Origin: JANNMJ01 sp031425525
Lineage (GTDB): Bacteria > Bacteroidota > Bacteroidia > Cytophagales > Hymenobacteraceae
DNA length: 64,000 nt
Assembly: GCA_031425525.1 (NCBI GenBank)
Contig: JANPJM010000047.1
Location: forward strand, 1 to 64,000
Direction: 5' to 3'
Shown: positions 34,472-42,530 of the stretch, piece after piece
Layout of the letters: each line of letters begins with the position of its first letter
Numbering within the stretch: position 1 is the stretch's first letter
Notes under the pieces: generated by a model
Told to the model about the DNA's origin: nothing
The model's input: only the letters and a program-made list of their open reading frames with translations
Databases searched by the model: none
Program-made: the position numbers and the translations under genes

Positions 34472-35650
34472 ATGAAAGTTCTCCGCCAGCTTGGCTTGTT
34501 AATCGTCGGCTCCGCAATGCTCGGGTCGTGTTCTGAGGGGATGCCGACCGCCGCCGCCCCCGGCACAGCCAGCCAAACCACTGGTTTGGAGTTCAATAAG
34601 GACGAAGGGATGCAGGTCAATGACTTTCTGATGACCGCCGAAGGGCCGGGCCTCGTCTTCATCGAAGGCGGCCGTACCACCCTCGGTTCGCAGGAAGAAG
34701 ACGTAGCCATGACCCGCGACAACGTGGAGCGCACGGTAACGGTCGCCTCGTTCTACATGGACGAAGCCGAAGTGACCAACATTTCGTGGATGGAGTACAT
34801 GTTCTACGTTCGCAAAGATTCGAGCGAAGAAGTGTATCAATCGACCCTGCCCGATACCACGGTGTGGGCCAAGGCGCTGTCGTTCAACGACCCGTACGTC
34901 GATTACTACCTCCGCTACCCCGGCTTCCGGTTCTTCCCGGTAGTGGGCGTCGATTGGCAGCAAGCCAACGACTACTGCACCTGGCGGACAGCCAAAGTGA
35001 ACGAGAAACTCGCGAAAGACAACGACATCGAAGTGCCGGAAGGCGGTCGGCCATCGATTGAATCGGGCGCCGTTCTGCCGAACTACCGCCTCCCTACCGA
35101 AGCCGAGTGGGAATACGCCGCGCAAGCCATGATCGGCACGCAGGAGCAGGGCGACGAAAACCAAGCAAACAAACGCATTTACCCCTGGGACGGTCACCAG
35201 GCGCGTAACCCGTACGGCCAAGAGATGGGCCGTTTCCTGGCCAACTTCAAGCGCGGCCGTGGCGACTACGCCGGTATCGCCGGTGCCCTCAACGATGGCG
35301 CGATGATTACGGAATACGTGTACAACTACCCACCCAACGATTTCGGCCTTTACAACATGGCCGGCAACGTAAACGAATGGGTGCAGGACGTGTACCGCCC
35401 GCTCTCGTTTCAGGATGTGGAAGACTTGAACCCATTCCGCCGCGACGGTTCGCTCGACGAAGAAAAGAACTACGACAAAAAAGGCTTCCAGTCGCTGATC
35501 GACGACCACGTTAGGGTATACAAGGGCGGTTCGTGGCGCGATGTCGCGTACTGGCTCTCGCCGGGCACGCGCCGCTTTATGGCCGAAGACTCCGCTACGT
35601 CAACCATCGGCTTCCGCTGCGCGATGATCAACGCCGGCACCAACCACTAA
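34472..35650 (+). CDS. gldJ: Gliding motility/T9SS lipoprotein GldJ
   Basis: Start at ATG 34472, which gives a lipoprotein signal (MKVLRQLGLLIVGSAMLGSC, Cys20); the frame upstream to 34358 has no such feature. 392 residues with a formylglycine-generating-enzyme (SUMF1) fold: MVFIEGG-like LVFIEGGRTTLGSQ, YMDEAEVTNISWMEYMFYVR, YRLPTEAEWEYAA, NMAGNVNEWVQDVY and GGSWRDVAYW. GldJ, with GldK, forms lipoprotein rings around the T9SS and is needed for secretion and gliding in flavobacteria. gldLMN do not follow, which favours GldJ over GldK. A strong terminator ends the unit. Confidence 0.88.
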   Translation: MKVLRQLGLLIVGSAMLGSCSEGMPTAAAPGTASQTTGLEFNKDEGMQVNDFLMTAEGPGLVFIEGGRTTLGSQEEDVAMTRDNVERTVTVASFYMDEAEVTNISWMEYMFYVRKDSSEEVYQSTLPDTTVWAKALSFNDPYVDYYLRYPGFRFFPVVGVDWQQANDYCTWRTAKVNEKLAKDNDIEVPEGGRPSIESGAVLPNYRLPTEAEWEYAAQAMIGTQEQGDENQANKRIYPWDGHQARNPYGQEMGRFLANFKRGRGDYAGIAGALNDGAMITEYVYNYPPNDFGLYNMAGNVNEWVQDVYRPLSFQDVEDLNPFRRDGSLDEEKNYDKKGFQSLIDDHVRVYKGGSWRDVAYWLSPGTRRFMAEDSATSTIGFRCAMINAGTNH

Positions 35651-35679
35651 GCATCGGTTGAGCTGTTGAAATAAATTGG

Positions 35680-35723
35680 AACCCCCGGTTGAGTAGCTGC
35701 TCAGCCGGGGGTTTTGTTTTTCA
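35680..35723 (+). terminator. Strong rho-independent terminator after gldJ
   Basis: Stem AACCCCCGG(T/C)TGAG...CTCAGCCGGGGGTT followed by TTGTTTTT. Confidence 0.9.
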
Positions 35724-35737
35724 ACGCCGATCTGTGA

Positions 35738-35817
35738 AAGGCGCGCGGGCCTCCGGCGCGCGCGCCGCACCCTGCCGTACTGCGCGTAAGCAAGCGAGCC
35801 AGAGGTCCGCGCGCCTT
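35738..35817. repeat. GC-rich REP-like palindrome
   Basis: Arms AAGGCGCGCGGGCCTCCGGC and its imperfect inverse ending CCGCGCGCCTT, about 40 nt apart. It lies between gldJ and the convergent comF gene; no second copy in the window. Confidence 0.6.
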
Positions 35818-35824
35818 ATCCCGG

Positions 35825-36544
35825 CTACCCCGCCGAGGCAATCGTGGCGATGCTGACCGACCGCGCCCCGCCCGCCAACAGTACGCCCGCGCAAGCCTCC
35901 AGGGTGGCGCCGGTCGTGAGCACATCATCGACGAGCAGCACGCGCTGACCCATCAGTTCGGCGGCGGCTTCGGCGGAAACGGCGAAACCGGTACCCACGT
36001 TCTGCCACCGCGCGAGCCGGCTTTTGCGCGTCTGCGATTCGGTTTGACTTACTTTGGTGAGCATCACCGGCCAAACCGGTAGCGCCAAACTCTCGGCCAA
36101 GCCATCGGCGAAACACTCGGCCTGGTTGTAACCGCGGATTCGCTGCTTGTTGGCGTGCATCGGCACGGGCACGATGCCATCGAAAAGGCCATTGTAGCCG
36201 GTTTGAGCTAGTTCTTCGCCAAACCACCGACCCAACATCTGGCCGATTTCGGGCTGGTTTTCGTACTTTAGGCGGTGCAGTAAGTGTTGCACCCGACCTT
36301 TGGCCCCGAATTGCACGTAGGCCAGCGCGTGGGCAACCGGCAGCTTGCCCCAAAAGCGGCGGGCCAGCGGGGTGTCCTTCGGCGCTGCCGTAGCCGAGGG
36401 CAAGTGATAGCCCAGAACCGGTAAATCGGTGCGGCACGGCGTGCAACACTCGCGCTCGCCGCGAATGAGTACATCGTCGCAGGCGACGCAGAGCGTGGGG
36501 TACAACAACGCCAACAAATCGGCGAAAGCAGAGAGAAACAACAT
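35825..36544 (-). CDS. ComF family phosphoribosyltransferase-like protein
   Basis: Start at ATG 36544 (MLFLSAFADLLALLYPTLCV); the upstream extension is not family-like. 239 residues. N-terminal zinc-ribbon cysteines (CVACDDVLIRGERECCTPC), then a type I PRTase fold with the PRPP loop VLLVDDVLTTGAT and the KYENQPEIGQMLG region. ComF proteins are needed for DNA uptake in naturally competent bacteria and act with PriA/RecA-type proteins on incoming ssDNA. Single gene, convergent with gldJ and divergent from the 36662 gene. Confidence 0.92.
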   Translation of the reverse strand: MLFLSAFADLLALLYPTLCVACDDVLIRGERECCTPCRTDLPVLGYHLPSATAAPKDTPLARRFWGKLPVAHALAYVQFGAKGRVQHLLHRLKYENQPEIGQMLGRWFGEELAQTGYNGLFDGIVPVPMHANKQRIRGYNQAECFADGLAESLALPVWPVMLTKVSQTESQTRKSRLARWQNVGTGFAVSAEAAAELMGQRVLLVDDVLTTGATLEACAGVLLAGGARSVSIATIASAG

Positions 36545-36560
36545 CAACGAAGTAGAAATA

Positions 36561-36574
36561 GCAGAATATTCTGC
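36561..36574. promoter_or_regulatory. 14-bp perfect palindrome between divergent genes
   Basis: GCAGAATATTCTGC lies 17 bp upstream of the comF ATG and 87 bp upstream of the 36662 gene. A perfect palindrome in a short divergent promoter region is a plausible operator, but no regulator is known. Confidence 0.4.
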
Positions 36575-36661
36575 GAAATGTACTGAATCCGTTGGATATG
36601 TCCGCCGACGCGCATTCACTCATCTCTTCATCATCAACATTAACCCTACCACCCATCGATT

Positions 36662-37021
36662 GTGGACTTAACCGAAGACATTGGCGAACTAGACCTTGAT
36701 GCGCGCTGGCACCGCCTCCTGGTGCAATTGAAAGACCGCCTGGGTAAGCGCCCGGACCTCAACGCCATTCTGCTGCTCATTGGTGTGCAGGAATTAGGGC
36801 AGGGCGTGGGCGAATTCACAAAGGAGCAAAAGCAGGACTTGATGCACCTGGCAACGTGCCGACTCCTGAGTATTTCAGAGTATTACGAGCTGGAATCGGT
36901 CGATGTCGATGGCTGGCCGCACTACCGCAACGTCAAGCCAGTAGCATTTGCTACTCTCCGCGACCAGGAACGGCTGTTGCGGTGGCACATTGTGGAGTAT
37001 TTCGGCGAGGAAGATTTTTAG
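36662..37021 (+). CDS. Conserved hypothetical protein
   Basis: 119 residues, start GTG 36662 (MDLTEDIGELDLDARWHRLL). A TTG just before it is an alternative. Highly charged and helical, soluble, with the segments NAILLLIGVQELGQGVGEFT, KEQKQDLMHLATCRLLS and a C-terminal LRWHIVEYFGEEDF. I have the impression of a widely conserved Bacteroidota protein, but no named domain. It lies 18 bp before xth on the same strand, so they are probably co-transcribed. Confidence 0.78.
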   Translation: MDLTEDIGELDLDARWHRLLVQLKDRLGKRPDLNAILLLIGVQELGQGVGEFTKEQKQDLMHLATCRLLSISEYYELESVDVDGWPHYRNVKPVAFATLRDQERLLRWHIVEYFGEEDF

Positions 37022-37039
37022 CCTGCCTTTTAATCTACG

Positions 37040-37825
37040 ATGCTGCTTCTCAGCTACAACATCAACGGCATCCGGTCGGCGGGCGCCAAAGGATTGCTGC
37101 CGTGGGTGGCGACCCAAACGCCCGACATTCTCTGCCTTCAGGAGGTGCGAGCGCCGCGCGAAGGGTGGGAGTGGCGCGCGTTTGCTGACTTGGGTCTGCC
37201 GTACGCCGCCGCCCATATGGCCGAAAAGCCCGGTTACAGCGGCGTGGCAACCCTCAGTCGCCACCCGCTACTGCGCGTGACGGCCGGCACCGGACACGCG
37301 GCCTACGATGCCGAAGGCCGCGTCCTGCGCACCGATTTTGCCGGTTTTACGGTCGTCAATGCCTATATCCCGTCGGGGGCGCGGGGCGCACGGCAAGTCT
37401 TCAAAATGGGATGGTTGGCGCACTTTGGCGCGTGGCTGGCCGATGTAGCTCGCGAAGCGCCGAACCTGGTGGTGTGCGGCGATTTCAACATCTGCCATCA
37501 CCCCATCGACCTCCACGACCCGGTGGGCAACAAGAACACTTGTGGCTTCCTGCCCGACGAACGCGCGTGGCTCACGGCGCTGCTGGCGAGCGGTTTCACT
37601 GATTCCTTTCGACATTTTCACCCAACCGCCGCCCACCACTACACGTGGTGGAGCAACCGGCCCGGCGTGCGGGCGCGCAACAAGGGGTGGCGCATCGATT
37701 ACGCGCTCGTGAGCGCGGGCGTACGCGAGCAGTTGGCGCGGGCGGCCGTACTGCCCGACGCTCTGCACTCCGACCATTGCCCCGTTTTGATTGAGTGGAG
37801 TGATGACGCCGACGGGCGTGGCTGA
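37040..37825 (+). CDS. xth: Exodeoxyribonuclease III
   Basis: 261 residues, EEP-fold AP endonuclease/exonuclease. Motifs in order: YNINGIRSA, LQEV (catalytic Glu), YSGVATLSR, GDFNICH (Asp/Asn), WRIDYALVS, and SDHCPVLIEW (catalytic Asp-His). It cuts at abasic sites and degrades 3' ends in base-excision repair. ATG 37040 gives the standard start (MLLLSYNINGIRSA). Confidence 0.95.
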   Translation: MLLLSYNINGIRSAGAKGLLPWVATQTPDILCLQEVRAPREGWEWRAFADLGLPYAAAHMAEKPGYSGVATLSRHPLLRVTAGTGHAAYDAEGRVLRTDFAGFTVVNAYIPSGARGARQVFKMGWLAHFGAWLADVAREAPNLVVCGDFNICHHPIDLHDPVGNKNTCGFLPDERAWLTALLASGFTDSFRHFHPTAAHHYTWWSNRPGVRARNKGWRIDYALVSAGVREQLARAAVLPDALHSDHCPVLIEWSDDADGRG

Positions 37826-37914
37826 AACTCGTCCGCTCGTGTCGTATTTTTCACCCCCGGTTGCCGAACGTTCGTCGGGCGTACGTGTTCGGCGGGGTAG
37901 CTTTTTTGCCCATC

Positions 37915-40900
37915 ATGCCTGTTTCTGCTCCTGCAACTACTGATTTTCGAGGGGTACTCGCCCAGTTAGAGGCCTTTAAGCAGCGCCTGTACCTCAACCT
38001 GCTGTTGCGCGGCGTGATTCTGACGGCCGCGCTGTTGCTGTCGTTTTTTGTCGCGTTTACGCTGCTCGAATATTTTCTGTATTTGCCGTACGCGGGCCGC
38101 GCTACGCTGCTTTTTGGGTTCATTGCGGCGCTGCTGTACACGGTGGCGCGCTGGTTGTGGCAGCCGCTGGCAGCTTTTCTGCACGTCCGTCGGCTGCTCA
38201 CCGACGAACAGGCCGCGCGCCGCGTCGGCGAGTATTATCCCGAGATTCAGGATAAACTGCTGAATGCGTTGCAGCTTCACCACACGAGCGGCGGCAACGA
38301 GTTGGTGGCAGCCTCGCTCGACCAGCGCGCCGCGCAACTCGCGCCCTTTCGTTTCCCCGAACGCGTGCGCCTCGCCGAAAATCGGCCGCTGCTGAAGTAT
38401 TTGGCGCCGCCGTTGGCCGTGGTATTGCTGGTGTTGCTGGCGTACCCGGCCATTTTCGTGGAGGGTTCGGAGCGCATCATTCATTACCGTCGGCACTACG
38501 AACCGAAGGCGCCGTTTACGTTTTCGGTGCTGAATCCGCGAATGAAAGCCTTCCGGGGCGAGGATTTCGACCTGCAAGTAGCCGTGCGCGGCCGTCAGGT
38601 GCCCGAGCAGCTTACCGTGCGCTACCTCGACGTAGCGCAGCCGCTCGCGCGCAAAAGCGGCGGAGGCGGACGGTTCGGCTTTACGTTCCGGGGTGTGCAG
38701 CAGCCGATTCGCTTCCGGTTGGAGGGGGCGGGTTTTCAATCGGAAGAATACACGTTACTGGTGCTGACCCGCCCCGACTTGCGCGAATTCACCGTGCGCG
38801 CGGCGTATCCCGGTTACTTGCGGCGCGCGCCCGAAACGCTGCGCAACACCGGCAACCTCACCGTACCCGAAGGCACCGAACTGACGTGGGAGTTTGCGAC
38901 GGAAGCCACGGCCGCGCTGAAACTGATTTTCCTCGATTCGGCGCACACCACGCTTGCGGCGAGCCGCGCCACCGCCGACGCACCGTTCAGCGTGCGCCGC
39001 CGCGTGCTCACGAGCCAGGAGTATGAAGTGCGGCTGCAAAACGAGCATAGCATCAACAAGGAATCGATTAAATACCTCATCAGCACGATTCCTGACCAGT
39101 TTCCGGATATTTCGTTGGAACATTTTGCCGATACCGTGGCGTACCGCTACCTGGTATTGGGCGGAAATCTTTCCGACGATTATGGCCTCAGCAACCTCAC
39201 GCTGCACTACCGCGTGCTGGCGGCGGGCACCACGGTGGCCACGGGCGCTTACCGCACGCGCGCGCTGCACTTCGACCGGCGCCAGACCAGCACGACGTAC
39301 AATTTTGAGTGGGATTTGGCATTGCTCAACCTGCGCCCCGGAGACCGGCTCGAATATTTCACCCAAGTAACCGACAATGACGGGCTGCACGGCCCCAAAA
39401 CGGCCCGTTCGCGCGCGGCCGAACTGCGCGTGCCCGATGAGCGCGACTTGCAGCAAGACCTGAACGCATCGTCGAAATCGGTGGAAAGCGCGCTAAGTAA
39501 ATCGGTGCAGGAAGCGAGTAAAATGCGCAAAGAGTTGGATAAGTCGGAAGACAAGCTCAAAACCAAGCGCGATTTGTCGTTTCAGGACAAAAAAGGACTT
39601 GAATCGTTGGTACAGAAGCGGCAAACGCTCGACCAGCAGGTCGATGATTTGAAGAAGAAATTTGAGGAGTTGAATCGGAAGGAAGACCGCTTCGACCCGA
39701 AAACAGCCGAATTAGCCGAGAAATCGGAGGCGTTGCGTAAGCTGATGGATGAGTTGCTCGACCCTGAAACCAAGAAGCTGTACGCCGAACTGGAGAAACT
39801 CTTGCAGCAACAGCGCGAAAACGAGCCGGAACTGCAAAACCTACTCGCCAAAATTGAGAACAAGGAAAAGAATTTGGAACGCGAGTTGGAACGTGCTTTG
39901 GAGCTTTTCAAGCAGTTACAGTTCGACCAAAAGCTGGAGCAAACCACTCAAAAGCTAGACGATCTGGCGAAGAAGGAAGACCAACTCGCCGATAAAGCCA
40001 CGCAGCAAGACGAAAACAAAGCGACCAGTCCTGAGCAGCAGCAGCTGCAGAAAGAGCAGGATGCGGTAAAAGAAGGTTTCGAGGATGCCAAGAAAGAGCT
40101 AGCCGATCTTAAGAGTCTCGACAAGGAGCTGGACAACGAAAACGGCCTCGACGAGCAAGCGCCCGAACAGCAGCAAGACGAAGAGCAGACCGACCAGAAC
40201 CTCGACGACGCGGAGAAATCTTTGGCGAAGGGCCAGAACAAAAAGGCGGGCAAATCACAGAAATCGGCCGCGCAGAAGATGCAGAAGATGGCCGATAAGC
40301 TCGCGCAGATGCAGCAAGACGGCGAAAAGGAGCAGCAGGAAGAAAATTTGGATGCCCTGCGCGACATCCTCGAAAACCTCCTCAAATTGTCGTTTGATGA
40401 GGAAAGCCTCATGAAATCGTTTCGCGCCGTCAATCAGGCCGACCCGCGCTTCATTCAACTCGGTGAGCAGCAACTCAAGCTCCGCGATGACGCCCGGATG
40501 ATTGAGGACAGCTTGTATGCCCTGGCCAATCGGGTGTTTGAAATCAAGTCGTTCGTCACTCGCGAAGTCGGCGACCTCAACCAGCATATGGCCGATGCCA
40601 CCGACCGTATTCGGCAGCGCGATTTGGGTCGCGCCACCGGCAGCCAGCAGTTTGCGATGACCTCGATGAACAATTTGGCGCTGATGCTTAACGACATCAT
40701 GAAGCAGATGCAGCAGCAAATGCAGCAACAGATGCAGGCGCAAGCCGGCGACAGCGGCAAACCGAAGAAAGGCAAGGGTAAAAAATCGGGTTCTTCGCCT
40801 GGTAATATGCCGGGGAACAAACCTGGCCAAAAGCCCGGTCAGAAACCGGGAGCCGGGGGAATGGGCGGCCTTCAAAAATCGCTCAACGACCGGATTCAGC

Positions 40901-41388
40901 AGTTGAAGCAGGGCGGCAAATCGGGGCGAGGAATGTCGGAAGAACTGGCCCAACTGGCGGCCCAGCAGGAAGCGCTGCGGCAAGCCTTGCAGGAACTGGA
41001 GAAGATGCAAAAAGGCAAGCCGGGCGCCGACGGCAAGCCCGGCGAGTCGCCGCTAGGTGGCGGAAAAGCGGGTGAGCTTAAAAAACTGATGGAACAAACC
41101 GAAGAGGATCTCGTAAATAAGCGACTTACGGAGCAAACTTTGATGCGGCAACAGGAAATTCTTTCGCGGCTCTTGGAAGTGGATAAAGCCGTAAAGGAGC
41201 GCGATTGGGACGATAAGCGCGAGTCGAAGACCAGCGCGGAACAGTTATCGCAGACGATGCCACCAAATTTTCAGCAATTTTTGCGCCGCCGCCGCGCGCA
41301 AACCCAATTGTTGCAGTCGGTGTCGCCGGCGCTCTCGCCCTACTACCAGAACCGGATCAACCAATACTTCAATCGCCTCAACCGCTGA
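37915..41388 (+). CDS. DUF4175 family membrane protein
   Basis: Start at ATG 37915 (MPVSAPATTDFRGVLAQLEA). 1157 residues. Two or three N-terminal membrane helices (about 33-52, 60-76 and 160-180), then a periplasmic beta-rich region (about 190-500). A very long Lys/Glu/Gln coiled-coil stretch follows (about 520-880), and then a Gln/Met/Gly/Pro/Lys-rich tail (QMQQQMQQQMQAQAG, KPGQKPGAGGMGG). This layout is that of the large DUF4175 proteins of Bacteroidota, whose role is not known. It is followed by the GHKL ATPase gene after 47 bp. Confidence 0.88.
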   Translation: MPVSAPATTDFRGVLAQLEAFKQRLYLNLLLRGVILTAALLLSFFVAFTLLEYFLYLPYAGRATLLFGFIAALLYTVARWLWQPLAAFLHVRRLLTDEQAARRVGEYYPEIQDKLLNALQLHHTSGGNELVAASLDQRAAQLAPFRFPERVRLAENRPLLKYLAPPLAVVLLVLLAYPAIFVEGSERIIHYRRHYEPKAPFTFSVLNPRMKAFRGEDFDLQVAVRGRQVPEQLTVRYLDVAQPLARKSGGGGRFGFTFRGVQQPIRFRLEGAGFQSEEYTLLVLTRPDLREFTVRAAYPGYLRRAPETLRNTGNLTVPEGTELTWEFATEATAALKLIFLDSAHTTLAASRATADAPFSVRRRVLTSQEYEVRLQNEHSINKESIKYLISTIPDQFPDISLEHFADTVAYRYLVLGGNLSDDYGLSNLTLHYRVLAAGTTVATGAYRTRALHFDRRQTSTTYNFEWDLALLNLRPGDRLEYFTQVTDNDGLHGPKTARSRAAELRVPDERDLQQDLNASSKSVESALSKSVQEASKMRKELDKSEDKLKTKRDLSFQDKKGLESLVQKRQTLDQQVDDLKKKFEELNRKEDRFDPKTAELAEKSEALRKLMDELLDPETKKLYAELEKLLQQQRENEPELQNLLAKIENKEKNLERELERALELFKQLQFDQKLEQTTQKLDDLAKKEDQLADKATQQDENKATSPEQQQLQKEQDAVKEGFEDAKKELADLKSLDKELDNENGLDEQAPEQQQDEEQTDQNLDDAEKSLAKGQNKKAGKSQKSAAQKMQKMADKLAQMQQDGEKEQQEENLDALRDILENLLKLSFDEESLMKSFRAVNQADPRFIQLGEQQLKLRDDARMIEDSLYALANRVFEIKSFVTREVGDLNQHMADATDRIRQRDLGRATGSQQFAMTSMNNLALMLNDIMKQMQQQMQQQMQAQAGDSGKPKKGKGKKSGSSPGNMPGNKPGQKPGQKPGAGGMGGLQKSLNDRIQQLKQGGKSGRGMSEELAQLAAQQEALRQALQELEKMQKGKPGADGKPGESPLGGGKAGELKKLMEQTEEDLVNKRLTEQTLMRQQEILSRLLEVDKAVKERDWDDKRESKTSAEQLSQTMPPNFQQFLRRRRAQTQLLQSVSPALSPYYQNRINQYFNRLNR

Positions 41389-41435
41389 CCTCCAACGTCC
41401 GTATGTGCGGACGTTCACTGTCTCCGACTGCCGTT

Positions 41436-41870
41436 ATGCAGAACGTCAAAATCACGATTCCATCGTTGATGGAAAATATTAGAATTGTTGAAAGCTTCAT
41501 CGACAATTCCAAAGACCGTTTTCATATCGACGACGATATTTACGGCAACATCATGGTGGCCGTCACCGAGTCGGTGAACAACGCTATTCGGCACGGCAAC
41601 AAGTTCGATAAGGATAAGAATGTCCATCTGCGGTTGTCTGTGGAACCTGAAACGCTGCTCTTCGAAATCGAAGACGAAGGGGCGGGGTTCGACTATGCCA
41701 ACCTGCCCGACCCCACGGCGCCCGAAAATATCGAGAACCCCGGCGGTCGCGGTATTTTCCTGATTCAGGCGCTCGCCGATGAAGTGCAGTTTCTGGAAGA
41801 TGGCCGGAAAGTGCTGCTGATGTTCCGCGTTCCGACGCACGCCAACGGCGCCGATGCGGCAGTTGTTTGA
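41436..41870 (+). CDS. GHKL ATP-binding protein (anti-sigma regulatory factor/RsbW type)
   Basis: Start at ATG 41436 (MQNVKITIPSLMENIRIVES). 144 residues, only the histidine-kinase-like ATPase domain. N box VAVTESVNNAIRHGNKFD, G1 box EDEGAGFD, G2 box NPGGRGIFLIQALADEV. No dimerisation His or sensor. Such stand-alone domains act as anti-sigma kinases (RsbW/SpoIIAB) or related switches. No partner gene is visible here. It lies in a tight run with ybeY (23 bp) and DUF4175. Confidence 0.9.
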   Translation: MQNVKITIPSLMENIRIVESFIDNSKDRFHIDDDIYGNIMVAVTESVNNAIRHGNKFDKDKNVHLRLSVEPETLLFEIEDEGAGFDYANLPDPTAPENIENPGGRGIFLIQALADEVQFLEDGRKVLLMFRVPTHANGADAAVV

Positions 41871-41893
41871 GGCAATCTGCTCAAATTTTTTAT

Positions 41894-42337
41894 ATGCAAC
41901 TCTCAGAAGACGAAGCTCTTATCGAGTTTTTGTACGAAGACACTCCATTCGTCCTGGACGAGCAGGAAGAGTTGGTTGCGTGGGTCAATCAGGTGATAGT
42001 CGCACATCAGTTTACGTTGGTCAATCTGACGTACATTTTTTGCAGCGACGAATACCTCCAGCAAGTCAATCAGGAGTTTCTGAATAAGGATTACTTCACG
42101 GACATCATCACGTTCGACAACTCCGACGTAGCCGATTCCATTGAGGGCGATATTTTCATCAGTATCGACCGCGTGCGCGAAAACGCCGCTGAAAGAAGCA
42201 TACCGTTCCGCGACGAACTACATCGGGTAATCATTCATGGCGTGCTGCACTTGCTGGGGCACACCGATAAGGATTTGCTCTCGCAGACGGCGATGCGTCA
42301 TAAAGAAGATTCCTGCTTGACACTGCGGAGTTTTTGA
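41894..42337 (+). CDS. ybeY: rRNA maturation RNase YbeY
   Basis: Start at ATG 41894 (MQLSEDEALIEFLYEDTPFV). 147 residues. The metal-binding motif is HGVLHLLGHTDKD (His115, His119, His123), preceded by GDIFISIDRVRENA. In the phylum the third zinc ligand of the usual HGxLHLxGYDH motif differs, as here. YbeY is a single-strand endoribonuclease used in 16S rRNA 3'-end maturation and 70S quality control. It lies before mnmG, separated by a strong terminator. Confidence 0.93.
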   Translation: MQLSEDEALIEFLYEDTPFVLDEQEELVAWVNQVIVAHQFTLVNLTYIFCSDEYLQQVNQEFLNKDYFTDIITFDNSDVADSIEGDIFISIDRVRENAAERSIPFRDELHRVIIHGVLHLLGHTDKDLLSQTAMRHKEDSCLTLRSF

Positions 42338-42409
42338 GGTGGCGGACTCGGTCGGGCTGAGCTTATTTGCACTCCTCCAGCTACGCCGTGTTCCACGAAT
42401 CAATACGAA

Positions 42410-42451
42410 CCCGCAAAACCGTTCCACGTGGAACGGTTTTGCGGGTTTTTT
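42410..42451. terminator. Terminator hairpin containing a parS-like core
   Basis: Perfect 18-bp arms CCCGCAAAACCGTTCCAC / GTGGAACGGTTTTGCGGG followed by T6. Its centre (42420-42435) is CGTTCCACGTGGAACG, which is also close to ParB-binding parS sequences. It can end transcription from ybeY. Confidence 0.85.
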
Positions 42452-42466
42452 CGGTCACGTGAAACA
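42451..42466. promoter_or_regulatory. Second parS-like site
   Basis: TCGGTCACGTGAAACA matches the parS consensus TGTTTCACGTGAAACA at 13 of 16 positions (right half perfect). Together with 42420-42435 this makes two CACGTG-centred sites within 47 bp, upstream of mnmG. ParB binding is inferred. Confidence 0.5.
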
Positions 42467-42530
42467 AGTAGGAACCAGAAAGCCCGGAATCGTACTTTTA
42501 CACCTCAAACCGTAGTACTAAATCTGCTGT

